A DNA stretch of 64,000 nt, taken from the NCBI GenBank assembly GCA_020831625.1, contig JAFIGD010000028.1, positions 1 to 64,000 on the forward strand, in the 5' to 3' direction. Source of the stretch: Verrucomicrobiota bacterium (GTDB lineage Bacteria; Verrucomicrobiota; Kiritimatiellia; SS1-B-03-39; UBA6053). Numbering within the stretch: position 1 is the stretch's first letter; every line of letters begins with the position of its first letter. Shown piece after piece: positions 49,898-57,537 of the stretch. Position numbers and translations under genes: made by a program. The notes below the pieces were generated by a model. It was given only the letters and a program-made list of their open reading frames with translations. It was not told the origin of the DNA and ran no database searches.

Positions 49898-50523
49898 GAG
49901 GCGGCGGGGAGGGTGTTGACGCGGTCGGCGAAGGCGCGGAGCAGGGCCAGACCGTCGGATTGACTTTTTTCGGGGTGAAACTGGACCGCGTGGCATTCGC
50001 CGAAGGAGACGGCGCTGACGTAGTCGCAGCCATAGGCGGTGAGGCCGCGGACCCAGGGCTGTTCGCAGACCGGGACGTAATAGCTGTGGACGAAGTAGAA
50101 GTGGCGGTTGTGGAGTTCGTCGGGAAAGACCGGGCCGGGGGCGGTCCAGCGGACGCGGTTCCAGCCCATGTGCGGGACTTTGAGGGTGTCGTGTGGTTTG
50201 AAGCGGCGGACGATGCCGGGGAGAACGCCGAGGCCGTCGATGCCCGGGCTTTCCTCGCTGCCCTCGAAGAGGACCTGCAGGCCCATGCAGATGCCGAAGA
50301 AGGGGCGGTCGGCGGCAATCCAGTCGCGGAGCGGGTCGATGAATCCGTGGTCGCGTAGGTGGCTCATGCAGTCTCGGAACGCGCCCTGACCGGGCATGAG
50401 GATGCCGTCGAGGCCCTCGAGGCCCTCGGGACGTTCAACGCGGACGGCTTCCACGCCGAGGGCTTTGCAGGTGTTGAAGACGCTGCCGAGATTGCCCATG
50501 CCGTAATCGAGAACGCCAATCAT
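49894..50523 (-). CDS. hisH: Imidazole glycerol phosphate synthase glutaminase subunit HisH
   Basis: A 209-residue class I glutamine amidotransferase with catalytic C79 ('FFGICMGLQVLFEGSEE') and H183/E185 ('QFHPEKSQSDG'). 'LDYGMGNLGSV' at the N-terminus is the HisH hallmark. It channels ammonia to HisF, encoded far away at 13.5 kb. I chose the ATG at 50523, with GAGGTG upstream; an in-frame GTG at 50532 is less likely. It lies 10 nt downstream of hisB and overlaps the M42 gene. Confidence 0.96.
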   Translation of the reverse strand: MIGVLDYGMGNLGSVFNTCKALGVEAVRVERPEGLEGLDGILMPGQGAFRDCMSHLRDHGFIDPLRDWIAADRPFFGICMGLQVLFEGSEESPGIDGLGVLPGIVRRFKPHDTLKVPHMGWNRVRWTAPGPVFPDELHNRHFYFVHSYYVPVCEQPWVRGLTAYGCDYVSAVSFGECHAVQFHPEKSQSDGLALLRAFADRVNTLPAAS

Positions 50524-50533
50524 ACGCGGCACC

Positions 50534-51124
50534 TCAGATCAGGTCTTTGCTGGAGGGAACGCCTTTGACCCGCGGGTCGTGTTGTTTGGCGTAGTCGAGG
50601 GCTTTGGCGACGCCTTTGAACACGGCCTCGTGGGCGTGGTGGACATCTTTGCCGTAGAGCTGGGCGATGTGAAGGTTCATGCGGGCCTGGGTGCTGAAGG
50701 CGCGCCAGAATTCCTCCAGGAGCTGGAGGTCGAAATCCTTGATGTGGGTGGCGGGGTGGTCGATATCATAGACCAGGAAGGGGCGTCCGCCGAGATCAAG
50801 GGCGACGCGGGCCATGGCCTCGTCCATGGGGAGAAGGGCCCAGCCGTAGCGGCGGATGCCTTTGCGGTCGCCGAGCGCCTCGTTGAGGGCTTCTCCGAGT
50901 ACAATGCCGACATCCTCAACGGTGTGGTGATCGTCGACATGGAGGTCGCCTTTGGCCTCGACGGTGAGGTCGAGCAGGGCGTGTTTGGTGAGCAGTTCGA
51001 GCATGTGGTCGAGAAAGCCCACGCCGGTGGTGATGTTTGCGACACCGGAGCCGTCCAGGTTCAGGGTGAGAGTGATGTCGGTTTCGCGGGTCTTGCGATG
51101 TTTTGAAGCGGTGCGTGTGTTCAT
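50534..51124 (-). CDS. hisB: Imidazoleglycerol-phosphate dehydratase
   Basis: A 196-residue monofunctional HisB with the duplicated metal-binding motif: 'HVDDHHTVEDVG' (HHxxE) and 'KDVHHAHEAVFKG'. 'TGVGFLDHMLE' and 'YDIDHPATH' are further family blocks. It performs the dehydration step directly after HisF/HisH. I chose the start at 51124 because it gives the normal length (about 195); the upstream open frame to 51340 is not conserved in kind. First gene of hisB-hisH-M42. Confidence 0.96.
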   Translation of the reverse strand: MNTRTASKHRKTRETDITLTLNLDGSGVANITTGVGFLDHMLELLTKHALLDLTVEAKGDLHVDDHHTVEDVGIVLGEALNEALGDRKGIRRYGWALLPMDEAMARVALDLGGRPFLVYDIDHPATHIKDFDLQLLEEFWRAFSTQARMNLHIAQLYGKDVHHAHEAVFKGVAKALDYAKQHDPRVKGVPSSKDLI

Positions 51125-51491
51125 GAGCGGTGCTATGTTGGAAAAATTCAAAGGAACCAAGAAAAAACGGGTTTTATCAGGTTGTTTTGGGCCGGAGCCA
51201 TTGTTTGCGGGGCGGGATTCTAATCCCGGATCCTGAACCGCGGGTCCGGGGCGTTGGTAGTGAGTGCAGCCTCTTGTGATCGCCAATTGAATCCAATGCG
51301 CCTCATCCGGAAAGCCCAGTCGTCTAAGCTTTCGGCGCAAAGGAGAAAGATGCTGGGTTTAGCCGAGGGCTTTAGCGAGTGTTTTCATGTTTCAGAGGGA
51401 TATTCACTTCTGCCAAGTCTAGAAGCCACGCCGACTGAATCAAGAGAATTTCTTCTTTTCATTTACGGGATTTCCCCGTAGCGTTTAGCGC
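51125..51491. other. Gene-free interval between hisB and the ebo-like genes
   Basis: These 367 bp separate divergent operons. They hold a small hairpin (GGGATT-CT-AATCCC near 51218-51231) and a GC inverted segment (ACCGCGGGT) but no supported gene; a 75-residue frame at 51254-51481 has neither ribosome binding site nor family resemblance. Confidence 0.5.
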
Positions 51492-51731
51492 ATGGCATCC
51501 TTAAAATCAGCACCGGAATTGTTGGACATGTTTTATTTGCATATGCGGTCGGCTTTGATCGAGACGGCGGCGACGTTTGACCGCATTCAGGCGGCGGAGG
51601 GGGCGGACGCGGTCTGGCGGGACCGTCGGCTGGAGAAACTGCGGGAGGCGGCGGGCTTTCTGCAGTCGGATGAGCCGCAGCGGGCCCGCCGGATTCTGGA
51701 GTCGCTTTCCGGGGAGGGGCCGGACGCATGA
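51492..51731 (+). CDS. Small helical protein coupled to the TatD-like hydrolase
   Basis: A 79-residue, mostly helical protein rich in Ala, Glu, Arg and Leu, without cysteines or membrane segments. No family recognised. It overlaps the TatD-like gene by 4 nt (ATGA), so it is probably its partner. In ebo clusters the equivalent hydrolase follows EboA, a larger helical protein; whether this is a reduced EboA cannot be told from the sequence. Confidence 0.6.
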   Translation: MASLKSAPELLDMFYLHMRSALIETAATFDRIQAAEGADAVWRDRRLEKLREAAGFLQSDEPQRARRILESLSGEGPDA

Positions 51732-52537
51732 AGATTATTGAGCCGCATGTCCACATGATCGCCCGCACGGTGCAGGACTACGAGCGCATGGCGCGCATGC
51801 ACACGGTTGCCATTTGCGAGCCGGCTTTCTGGGCGGGGTATGACCGGACCTCGCCGCAGGCGTTTCACGATTATTTCACGCATATTTCCGAGTTTGAGCC
51901 CACGCGGGCGGCGCAGTATCTGATCCAGCATTACTGCTGGGTCTGCATCAATCCGAAAGAGGCCGAAGATGTGGGGTTCAGCCGGGAGGTGATTTCGTTT
52001 ATTCCGGAGTTTCTCAAGAAACCCACGGTGCTGGGGCTGGGCGAAATCGGCCTGCATTTGAGCACGAAGAACGAAATGACGATTTTCGCGGAGCAGGTGG
52101 AACTGGCGCTCAAACACGATCAGTTGATCTGGATTCACACCCCGCACCTGAACGACAAGCTGCGGGGCACCAAATTGATGCTGGATTATCTGACGGGTCA
52201 CGGCGGGGTGGATCCGGATCGGGTGATGTTTGATCACATGGAGGAGCACACGCTGCCGCTGGTGCTGGAGCACGGCTTCTGGGCGGCGATGACGGTGTAT
52301 CCGGTCACCAAAAACTCGCCACAGCGGGTGATTGACGCGATTGAAACCTACGGCCCGGACCGCCTGGTGGTGGACGCCAGCGGGGACTGGGGGCCGTCGG
52401 ATCCCGCGACACTGCACGACACAATTTTCGAAATGCGCATGCGGGGTCACAGTGACAAAGCGGTGGAGCGTATTTTTTACAACAACCCGTGTCAATTTTT
52501 ACGCCAGAGCGGAAAATTCCGGCTTGAGATGATGTAA
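51728..52537 (+). CDS. TatD-family metal-dependent hydrolase (ebo-cluster type)
   Basis: A 269-residue TIM-barrel hydrolase with H7-x-H9 ('IIEPHVHM'), 'LGLGEIGLHL' (metal Glu), 'LIWIHTPHLND' (H), 'VMFDHMEEHT' (H) and 'VVDASGDWGPSDP' (D). The blocks 'EPAFWAGYDRTSPQAFHDYF', 'HYCWVCINPKEA' and 'NNPCQFLRQSGK' match the branch found in ebo clusters, which help export specialised metabolites, rather than DNase TatD itself. The substrate is unknown. Located between the small helical protein and an SSS symporter whose ATG directly follows its stop codon. Confidence 0.8.
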   Translation: MKIIEPHVHMIARTVQDYERMARMHTVAICEPAFWAGYDRTSPQAFHDYFTHISEFEPTRAAQYLIQHYCWVCINPKEAEDVGFSREVISFIPEFLKKPTVLGLGEIGLHLSTKNEMTIFAEQVELALKHDQLIWIHTPHLNDKLRGTKLMLDYLTGHGGVDPDRVMFDHMEEHTLPLVLEHGFWAAMTVYPVTKNSPQRVIDAIETYGPDRLVVDASGDWGPSDPATLHDTIFEMRMRGHSDKAVERIFYNNPCQFLRQSGKFRLEMM

Positions 52538-54460
52538 ATGGCCGCTTCCGACGCATCTTCTCAGGCGCCGATTTACCTTGAACCGCTGGACTGGGCGGTG
52601 ATCGGTCTGTATGGCGTGTTCATTTTCGCGATTGCGTTCTGGGCCTGCCGTAAAATCAAAGACTGCGGCGGGTACCTGATGGGGTCGCGGCGGCTGGGGA
52701 AATGGATGATGATGGCCTCCGCCTTCGCGGGGGGGACCAACGCCAATCAACCGGTGGCGGTGGCGGCGGCGGCCTTTCAACGGGGGCTTTCGGGGATTTG
52801 GCTTCATCTGACCTGGATGCTGATCACGCCCTTTTTCTGGCTGTATCCGCCGCTGGTGCGTCGGCTGCGGATTGTGACCATGGCCGACGCGGTCCGCATG
52901 CGGTTTGGTCCCTTCATGAATTATCTGTTTAAGATCATCAGTCTGATTCTGGTGCCGATCAGCATGGGGCTGGGGCTGAAATCCGCGGCGGTCGTGCTGG
53001 AGATCATGACCGGCGGCGCGGTGAGCGGTGTCTGGGCGCTGGCGGCCATCGCGGTTCCGACGCTGTGCTACACGCTGCTCGGCGGGGTGATCGCGGCCTA
53101 TGCCACCGATGTCTGGCAAAGTCTGCTGATTGTGGTGCTTTCTTTTTTGCTGATCCCGTTTGCGATTCATTCCGCAGGCGGACCGGCGGAGCTGGAGGGC
53201 CGGATTTCCGAGGAGTTCACCCGACTGTTCAGCAGTGTCGGCGGCGACTTCGGTTTCTGGTGGATCGTCTGGTTCGGTATCGGGATCACCTTTTCCGCGG
53301 TGTTGAGTTCGGTGGGGGGCGCTTCGGCGGCGGCCACGGAGCTGGATGCGCGGATGGGGGTGATCGGCAGTGTGGTGAAGCGGTTTTGCATCGCGGGGTG
53401 GGGGCTGGTGGGCCTTTTCGGGATTGTGCTGTTCAGCGGGCATCCGCTGGTCACTCCTGAATCGGGGTTTCCCGGCGCCTCGCCCGACAATATTTTTCCG
53501 CTGGTGTCGGCGCAGCTGCTGCCGGCGGGGTTGCGGGGGCTGATGGTGGCCTCGATGCTGGCGGCGGTGATGTCGAGCCTGGACGCGGGGCTGTTGAATT
53601 TCAGCGGCATGTTCGTGAACAATTTTTATCAGGAGCACTGGGTGAAGCATGCTTCGCCGCGGCATTATCTGCGGGTCACCCGGGGCATGGCGTTTGTGGG
53701 GCTGGCGTTCGGCTGGTACATCGCGGCGGGGATCGGGGATCTGGTGGAGTTCACCACCATTGTGGAACCGCTTAATTCCCTGACGGGCGTGGCGATTCTC
53801 ACGGCGCTGATGTGGCGGCGGGTGACCGGGGCGGGAGCGATCGCCTCAGTGCTGGTGGCCACGCCGCTTTTTTTGGCGGTGAACCGGCCGGACTGGCCGC
53901 AGTGGGCCTGGTTGACCCATCTTGCCGGTCAGGAGGTTTCCCTGTTTGAGCTGTTCAACCTGCGGCCGGTGGCCGAATGGCTGTCGGGGCTCTACGGCTT
54001 TGAGCTTTCGGATCCCGCGCTGGGGTATCTGAATGAGTTCGGCGGTGTCGCGCGTCTTCCGGTGCAGGTGCGGTATCCCATGTATTTGATCCCGACGCTG
54101 TTCACGCTGGCGGGGGTGTCGCTGCTGACCAAACAGCATAACCCCCGCGCTGTCGCGGAGTTTTACTGCCGGCTGGACACCCCGGTCGGCGAGGAGCACA
54201 AAATCCGGGAAGCCGGCTTTGAGGTGGATCAGTTGGAGCACCTCGATTTGAAAGATCCGGAGTTGGTGATGGAAAAGATCCGCAAGTCCGGTCACGGACG
54301 GCTGTTAATGGCGGATTTGTTTTATTTGCCCCGGCTGTTGCGGACGAAGACCGTGAAACTGTCCGATTACAAGCAGGACTGGATCGGAATCGGGGCCAGT
54401 CTGGTGTTTATCGTGGTGTTTCTTTTCGGGTTGGACGGTTTGGTCCGCTGGTTGTTTTGA
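52538..54460 (+). CDS. Sodium:solute symporter (SSS family)
   Basis: A 640-residue transporter with about 13-14 predicted membrane segments. The opening region contains 'GSRRLGKWMMMASAFAGGTNANQPVAVAAAAFQRGLSGIW', typical of SSS proteins (sodium-coupled uptake of sugars, amino acids or similar). A cytoplasmic C-terminal part with 'QLEHLDLKDPELV' precedes the last membrane helix. The ATG follows the TatD-like stop without a gap, so the two are co-translated. Given the D-lyxose isomerase and aldolase genes beyond the tmRNA gene, a sugar substrate is possible but unproven. Confidence 0.9.
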   Translation: MAASDASSQAPIYLEPLDWAVIGLYGVFIFAIAFWACRKIKDCGGYLMGSRRLGKWMMMASAFAGGTNANQPVAVAAAAFQRGLSGIWLHLTWMLITPFFWLYPPLVRRLRIVTMADAVRMRFGPFMNYLFKIISLILVPISMGLGLKSAAVVLEIMTGGAVSGVWALAAIAVPTLCYTLLGGVIAAYATDVWQSLLIVVLSFLLIPFAIHSAGGPAELEGRISEEFTRLFSSVGGDFGFWWIVWFGIGITFSAVLSSVGGASAAATELDARMGVIGSVVKRFCIAGWGLVGLFGIVLFSGHPLVTPESGFPGASPDNIFPLVSAQLLPAGLRGLMVASMLAAVMSSLDAGLLNFSGMFVNNFYQEHWVKHASPRHYLRVTRGMAFVGLAFGWYIAAGIGDLVEFTTIVEPLNSLTGVAILTALMWRRVTGAGAIASVLVATPLFLAVNRPDWPQWAWLTHLAGQEVSLFELFNLRPVAEWLSGLYGFELSDPALGYLNEFGGVARLPVQVRYPMYLIPTLFTLAGVSLLTKQHNPRAVAEFYCRLDTPVGEEHKIREAGFEVDQLEHLDLKDPELVMEKIRKSGHGRLLMADLFYLPRLLRTKTVKLSDYKQDWIGIGASLVFIVVFLFGLDGLVRWLF

Positions 54461-54471
54461 GGCAGGGAGAA

Positions 54472-54826
54472 TGGTGGAGGCGGGGGGAATCGAACCCCCG
54501 TCCGAATACGAATCACGCCGATCTCTACGTGTGTAGTTCCCGATTGAATTTCGCGTGGAGCTGCCCGGGAACGGGCCACTTTTCGGCTAGGCACCTGTTG
54601 AGTTTCAGTTCGCGGCCCGGTGTCCCGGCCTTGAACCTAGCCCTGCTGTCGGCGCTCCGATCCGCCTAGCAGGTGTTGGCGGGGGAACGGGCGGCATTAC
54701 TTATGCAGCCAGTGCGTACTGTTCGTTGGCACTTATTTTGGTTTCCTATTCGATATTTGCGAGGACAAATAGGACCCTCGACACGCAACCGTCGCTTCAA
54801 CGTACCCGTCGAAACCTGTCGCCCCC
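54472..54826 (-). ncRNA. ssrA: tmRNA (ssrA)
   Basis: Transfer-messenger RNA that rescues stalled ribosomes. On the minus strand the 5' end GGGGGCGACAGGTTTCGACGG begins at 54826. The 3' end reads TTCGATTCCCCCCGCCTCC followed by ACCA, ending at 54472. The two ends pair as a 7-bp acceptor stem (GGGGGCG with CGCCTCC, one wobble), and CCA is encoded. The tag frame at 54730-54701 encodes ANEQYALAA followed by TAA, with the usual YALAA degradation signal. Length about 355 nt. It is antisense to the flanking symporter and aldolase-like genes and separates them. Confidence 0.97.
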
Positions 54827-54965
54827 GAAATCGGGTGGTTGTGGTCTGGCGTTTCACGTCAGCAACTGATTGAGTGTCTTTATATGCGCTTCTACCGATA
54901 TGTCAATCTCTGCGCGGGTTTGGCTTGCCCGGGGCGTTGTGAAATGGCATGGAGATGTTCCTCCT

Positions 54966-56021
54966 ATGAACACACTTAAACGGCTTGATCAAAAACTTGC
55001 GGCGATTCACGCCGATCCTCACACGTGCAAAGAATTTATCATCGCGGACGCAAAGGACGCGGATATGGCGTTCGGCATCACCGCGCCCGGGCCCGACCGG
55101 AACACGTGCCGTCACGGGTTTAATGAATCCGAGGGGTGTTTCAAAACCCTGGCGGACTATCGGGACCAGATTCGGGATGTGATCCGTCAGGATCTGGTGG
55201 ACATTGTTTTGCTGTCCGCCTCGAATCTGGAGCAGTTGGGCATGAAAGAGAAGCTGTTTGAGAACAGTCCGATCACCCCGGCCGCCCGCGCGAACGACAC
55301 TTCGGATATCTGGGTGGTCCGCGGGGGGAAATATCCGACGGATTATCCTTCCAGGACCTTCCGGACCGCCACACTGGATCACATCAAGTACGGGCGGATC
55401 ACCGGGGACCATTCGCAGCCGTTTATCGGCGCGGATCTGGGCCTGTACTCGATCACCTTCACCAACAATCTGGATTATGATCATCAGGCGCTGATGGCGT
55501 TTCAGGACTTCCGGATCGAAGCCGAGAAAAAGAAATTCCGCTATTTTCTGGAGCTGTTCAATCCCAATGTGGATCCGGGCCTTTCCGATAAACAGGTGGC
55601 CTCTTTTCTGAATGATCATATTGTGCGGACGCTGGCGGGGGTCACGGAGGCCGGCCGTCCGGTGTTTCTGAAAATTCCTTATAACGGGCCGGGTCCGCTG
55701 GAGGAACTGGTGTCGTATGATCCTCAGTTGATTGTCGGGATTCTGGGCGGCAGTTCGGGGACGACGATGGATGCGTTCCAATTGATTTATGACGCGCAAA
55801 AATACGGGGCGCGGGTGGCGCTGTTCGGCCGCAAAATCAATTTATCCGAACATCCGCTGGCGTTTATTGAACTGTTGCGGCGGATTGTGGAGGGTGAGGT
55901 CGGGCCCAGGGAGGCGGTGAAAGCGTATCACGGCGTGCTCCAGAAGCTCGGCATCAAGCCGATCCGCACCTTGCAGCAGGATCTTTTGCTTTCGAAAACC
56001 TCAACCAGCTATAAATCATGA
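54966..56021 (+). CDS. TIM-barrel protein resembling class I (DeoC/LacD-type) aldolase
   Basis: A 351-residue predicted TIM barrel. Three C-terminal elements fit the class I aldolase layout: K236 at the end of a strand ('PVFLKIPYNG', Schiff-base position), the phosphate-loop-like G261-G262 ('VGILGGSSGTTMDAF'), and 'ALFGRKINLS' (G288-R289), as in DhnA/LacD aldolases. The function is inferred from this pattern, not from close similarity. It overlaps the D-lyxose isomerase gene by 4 nt, so a shared sugar pathway is likely. I chose the ATG at 54966; the open frame upstream enters the tmRNA promoter region. Confidence 0.65.
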   Translation: MNTLKRLDQKLAAIHADPHTCKEFIIADAKDADMAFGITAPGPDRNTCRHGFNESEGCFKTLADYRDQIRDVIRQDLVDIVLLSASNLEQLGMKEKLFENSPITPAARANDTSDIWVVRGGKYPTDYPSRTFRTATLDHIKYGRITGDHSQPFIGADLGLYSITFTNNLDYDHQALMAFQDFRIEAEKKKFRYFLELFNPNVDPGLSDKQVASFLNDHIVRTLAGVTEAGRPVFLKIPYNGPGPLEELVSYDPQLIVGILGGSSGTTMDAFQLIYDAQKYGARVALFGRKINLSEHPLAFIELLRRIVEGEVGPREAVKAYHGVLQKLGIKPIRTLQQDLLLSKTSTSYKS

Positions 56022-56587
56022 AACGATCTGAAATTAATCAAGTGATCCGGGACGCGCAGCGCTGTTTCGCCGCCAACGGATGGACCCTGCCGCCGAATCC
56101 GAAATGGGATGTCACCGACTTCGGACTGGGGGATTTCAAGGCCCACGGTCTGACGCTGATCAATCTGGCGGAGGAGCCGGAGTATTGTGAGAAGCTGATG
56201 TATGCCCGGAAAGATCAGGTGACCCCCGCGCACACGCACGCTCAGAAAAAAGAGGACATCATCGCGCGGACGGGATCGCTCACGTTGCGCCTTTGGGCTG
56301 GAAAGCCCGGCGAGGTTGACGGGCAGCCCTGCACGGTGAATGTGTGCGGTGAACCGGTGACGATCGCCTCCGGCGAGACCTTGACCCTGTCTGCGGGCGA
56401 GCGGGTGACGCTGTGTCCGGGAACGTACCACGCGTTCTGGGTGTCGACCGACGAGGCGGTTATCGGCGAGGTGAGCACGGCCAATGATGACGCGAATGAT
56501 AATTTTTTCGTGGATCCGGATATCGGCCGGTTTCCGGACGTGGAAGAGGACGAGCCCGCGATCCTGAAGCTGTTGTCAGACGTCTGA
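56018..56587 (+). CDS. D-lyxose/D-mannose ketol-isomerase
   Basis: A 189-residue cupin-fold isomerase. The N-terminus 'MKRSEINQVIRDAQRCFAANGW' and 'DVTDFGLGDF' match D-lyxose isomerases (DUF1498). Metal ligands are H72, H74 and E79 in 'VTPAHTHAQKKEDII', and H138 in 'CPGTYHAFW'. It interconverts D-lyxose with D-xylulose, and often D-mannose with D-fructose. The family usually measures about 180-230 residues. It is coupled (ATGA) to the aldolase-like gene. The stop codon lies inside a tandem repeat shared with the convergent anti-sigma gene. Confidence 0.88.
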   Translation: MKRSEINQVIRDAQRCFAANGWTLPPNPKWDVTDFGLGDFKAHGLTLINLAEEPEYCEKLMYARKDQVTPAHTHAQKKEDIIARTGSLTLRLWAGKPGEVDGQPCTVNVCGEPVTIASGETLTLSAGERVTLCPGTYHAFWVSTDEAVIGEVSTANDDANDNFFVDPDIGRFPDVEEDEPAILKLLSDV

Positions 56588-56622
56588 TTCGTCAGGCATC
56601 TGATTCCTCAGGCATCTGAATT
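56577..56622. repeat. 16-bp tandem triplicate spanning two convergent stop codons
   Basis: CAGACGTCTGATTCGT (56577), CAGGCATCTGATTCCT (56593) and CAGGCATCTGAATT (56609) are diverged tandem copies. The D-lyxose isomerase stop (56585-56587) and the anti-sigma stop (56608-56610) both fall inside. Confidence 0.75.
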
Positions 56623-56898
56623 TTCGGCGGCGGCCCGCAGCGCCGCTTTAATTTTCTCCCGTTTTTCGGCTTCGAGACGGGGCGCGTCCGGGCTTTCGGC
56701 TTCCAGCATCTCCTCCTGGCGGGTCCGGAATTTGCGGGCCATGTCCTGAAATTTCATGACCTGACGGTTGTAGGCCCCGCAAACCGGGCAGATGAGCACG
56801 TGAAATTTGAGGGAAAGCTTCCCCATCGGGGACAGTTTCTCGTAGTCCTCTTTTGAGAGGTGATTGCTGACTTGTTTGCAGGTGAAAAAGAGGGGCAT
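56608..56898 (-). CDS. Putative zinc-finger anti-sigma factor
   Basis: A 96-residue cytoplasmic protein with 'LKFHVLICPVCGAYNRQV', the HxxxCxxC zinc-binding motif of ZAS-type anti-sigma domains (zf-HC2). It starts 27 nt after the ECF sigma gene. ZAS proteins sequester their sigma factor and release it on a signal. No membrane segment follows, so this would be a soluble sensor. A charged helical tail ends the protein. I chose the ATG at 56898 ('MPLFFTCKQVSNHLS'); the frame upstream overlaps the sigma gene. Confidence 0.75.
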   Translation of the reverse strand: MPLFFTCKQVSNHLSKEDYEKLSPMGKLSLKFHVLICPVCGAYNRQVMKFQDMARKFRTRQEEMLEAESPDAPRLEAEKREKIKAALRAAAENSDA

Positions 56899-56924
56899 GG
56901 TTTGGAGGGGGCTTTGATTAGGAA

Positions 56925-57503
56925 CTAGGAAACGGCCCACTTGCTTTCGAGGCAGGTTTTGAGCTGGGACCGGGCGCGATGAAGCATCACCCATAGATAA
57001 TTATCACTGATCTCCAATTCCTTACAAATATCTTCGGTGTCCTGTTCTTCGAGCATTTTCAGGGTGAAGGCGGTTTTCATCGGATCTTTGAGGCTGTCGA
57101 TGCAGGATTGAAAGGCGGCCCAGAATTCCTCCTGGGCGAAGGCGTCGTCCGGATTGAAGGCCCAGGGCTTGGGCCGGGTCGTGGGCACGCCCGAGGCTTT
57201 GTAGAGGAAGCGGTCGATGACATCGTGGGCCTCCTCCTCCTGCAGTTTCTTCCGCCGCACGGATTTACGGATATGATCCACGATTTTGTTCCGCAGGATG
57301 CCCCGGAGCCAGTATTTGACATCCACGCGGCCGTCGAACTGTTGCAGGTTTTTGAGGGCAGCCAGAAAGGTTTCCTGGACCGCGTCTTCGGCGACGGTGG
57401 GGTCCCGGAGGCGCATCAGGGCGTAGCGGTAGAGGTAATCGCTGTATTTATCGACCCATAATTCGGTTTCGAAGCGGTCGTTCAGATCTGCGTTTTCGGT
57501 CAT
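56925..57503 (-). CDS. ECF-type RNA polymerase sigma factor
   Basis: A 192-residue sigma-70 family protein with region 2 ('YRYALMRLRDPTVAEDAVQETFLAALKNLQQFDGRVDVKYWLRGILRNKIVDHIRK') and region 4 ('TAFTLKMLEEQDTEDICKELEISDNYLWVMLHRARSQLKTCL'). An insertion of about 40 residues between them is rich in Lys/Glu, then Pro/Thr. It directs transcription of a small, unknown regulon and is probably held by the zinc-finger protein encoded just downstream. It lies 34 nt behind accA on the same strand. Confidence 0.92.
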   Translation of the reverse strand: MTENADLNDRFETELWVDKYSDYLYRYALMRLRDPTVAEDAVQETFLAALKNLQQFDGRVDVKYWLRGILRNKIVDHIRKSVRRKKLQEEEAHDVIDRFLYKASGVPTTRPKPWAFNPDDAFAQEEFWAAFQSCIDSLKDPMKTAFTLKMLEEQDTEDICKELEISDNYLWVMLHRARSQLKTCLESKWAVS

Positions 57504-57537
57504 GCGGGGCTTTCTAAAGGGTATGGGGGTGCCGGGG

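Noticed and set aside
48833-51340. N-terminal extensions of M42, hisB and hisH reading frames
   Set aside because: They run into neighbouring genes or promoters; family lengths and ATGA overlaps favour the shorter starts.
54472-54560. Apparent tRNA with TTCGATTCC arm
   Set aside because: It is the tRNA-like 3' half of the tmRNA, confirmed by the paired 5' end at 54826 and the YALAA tag frame.
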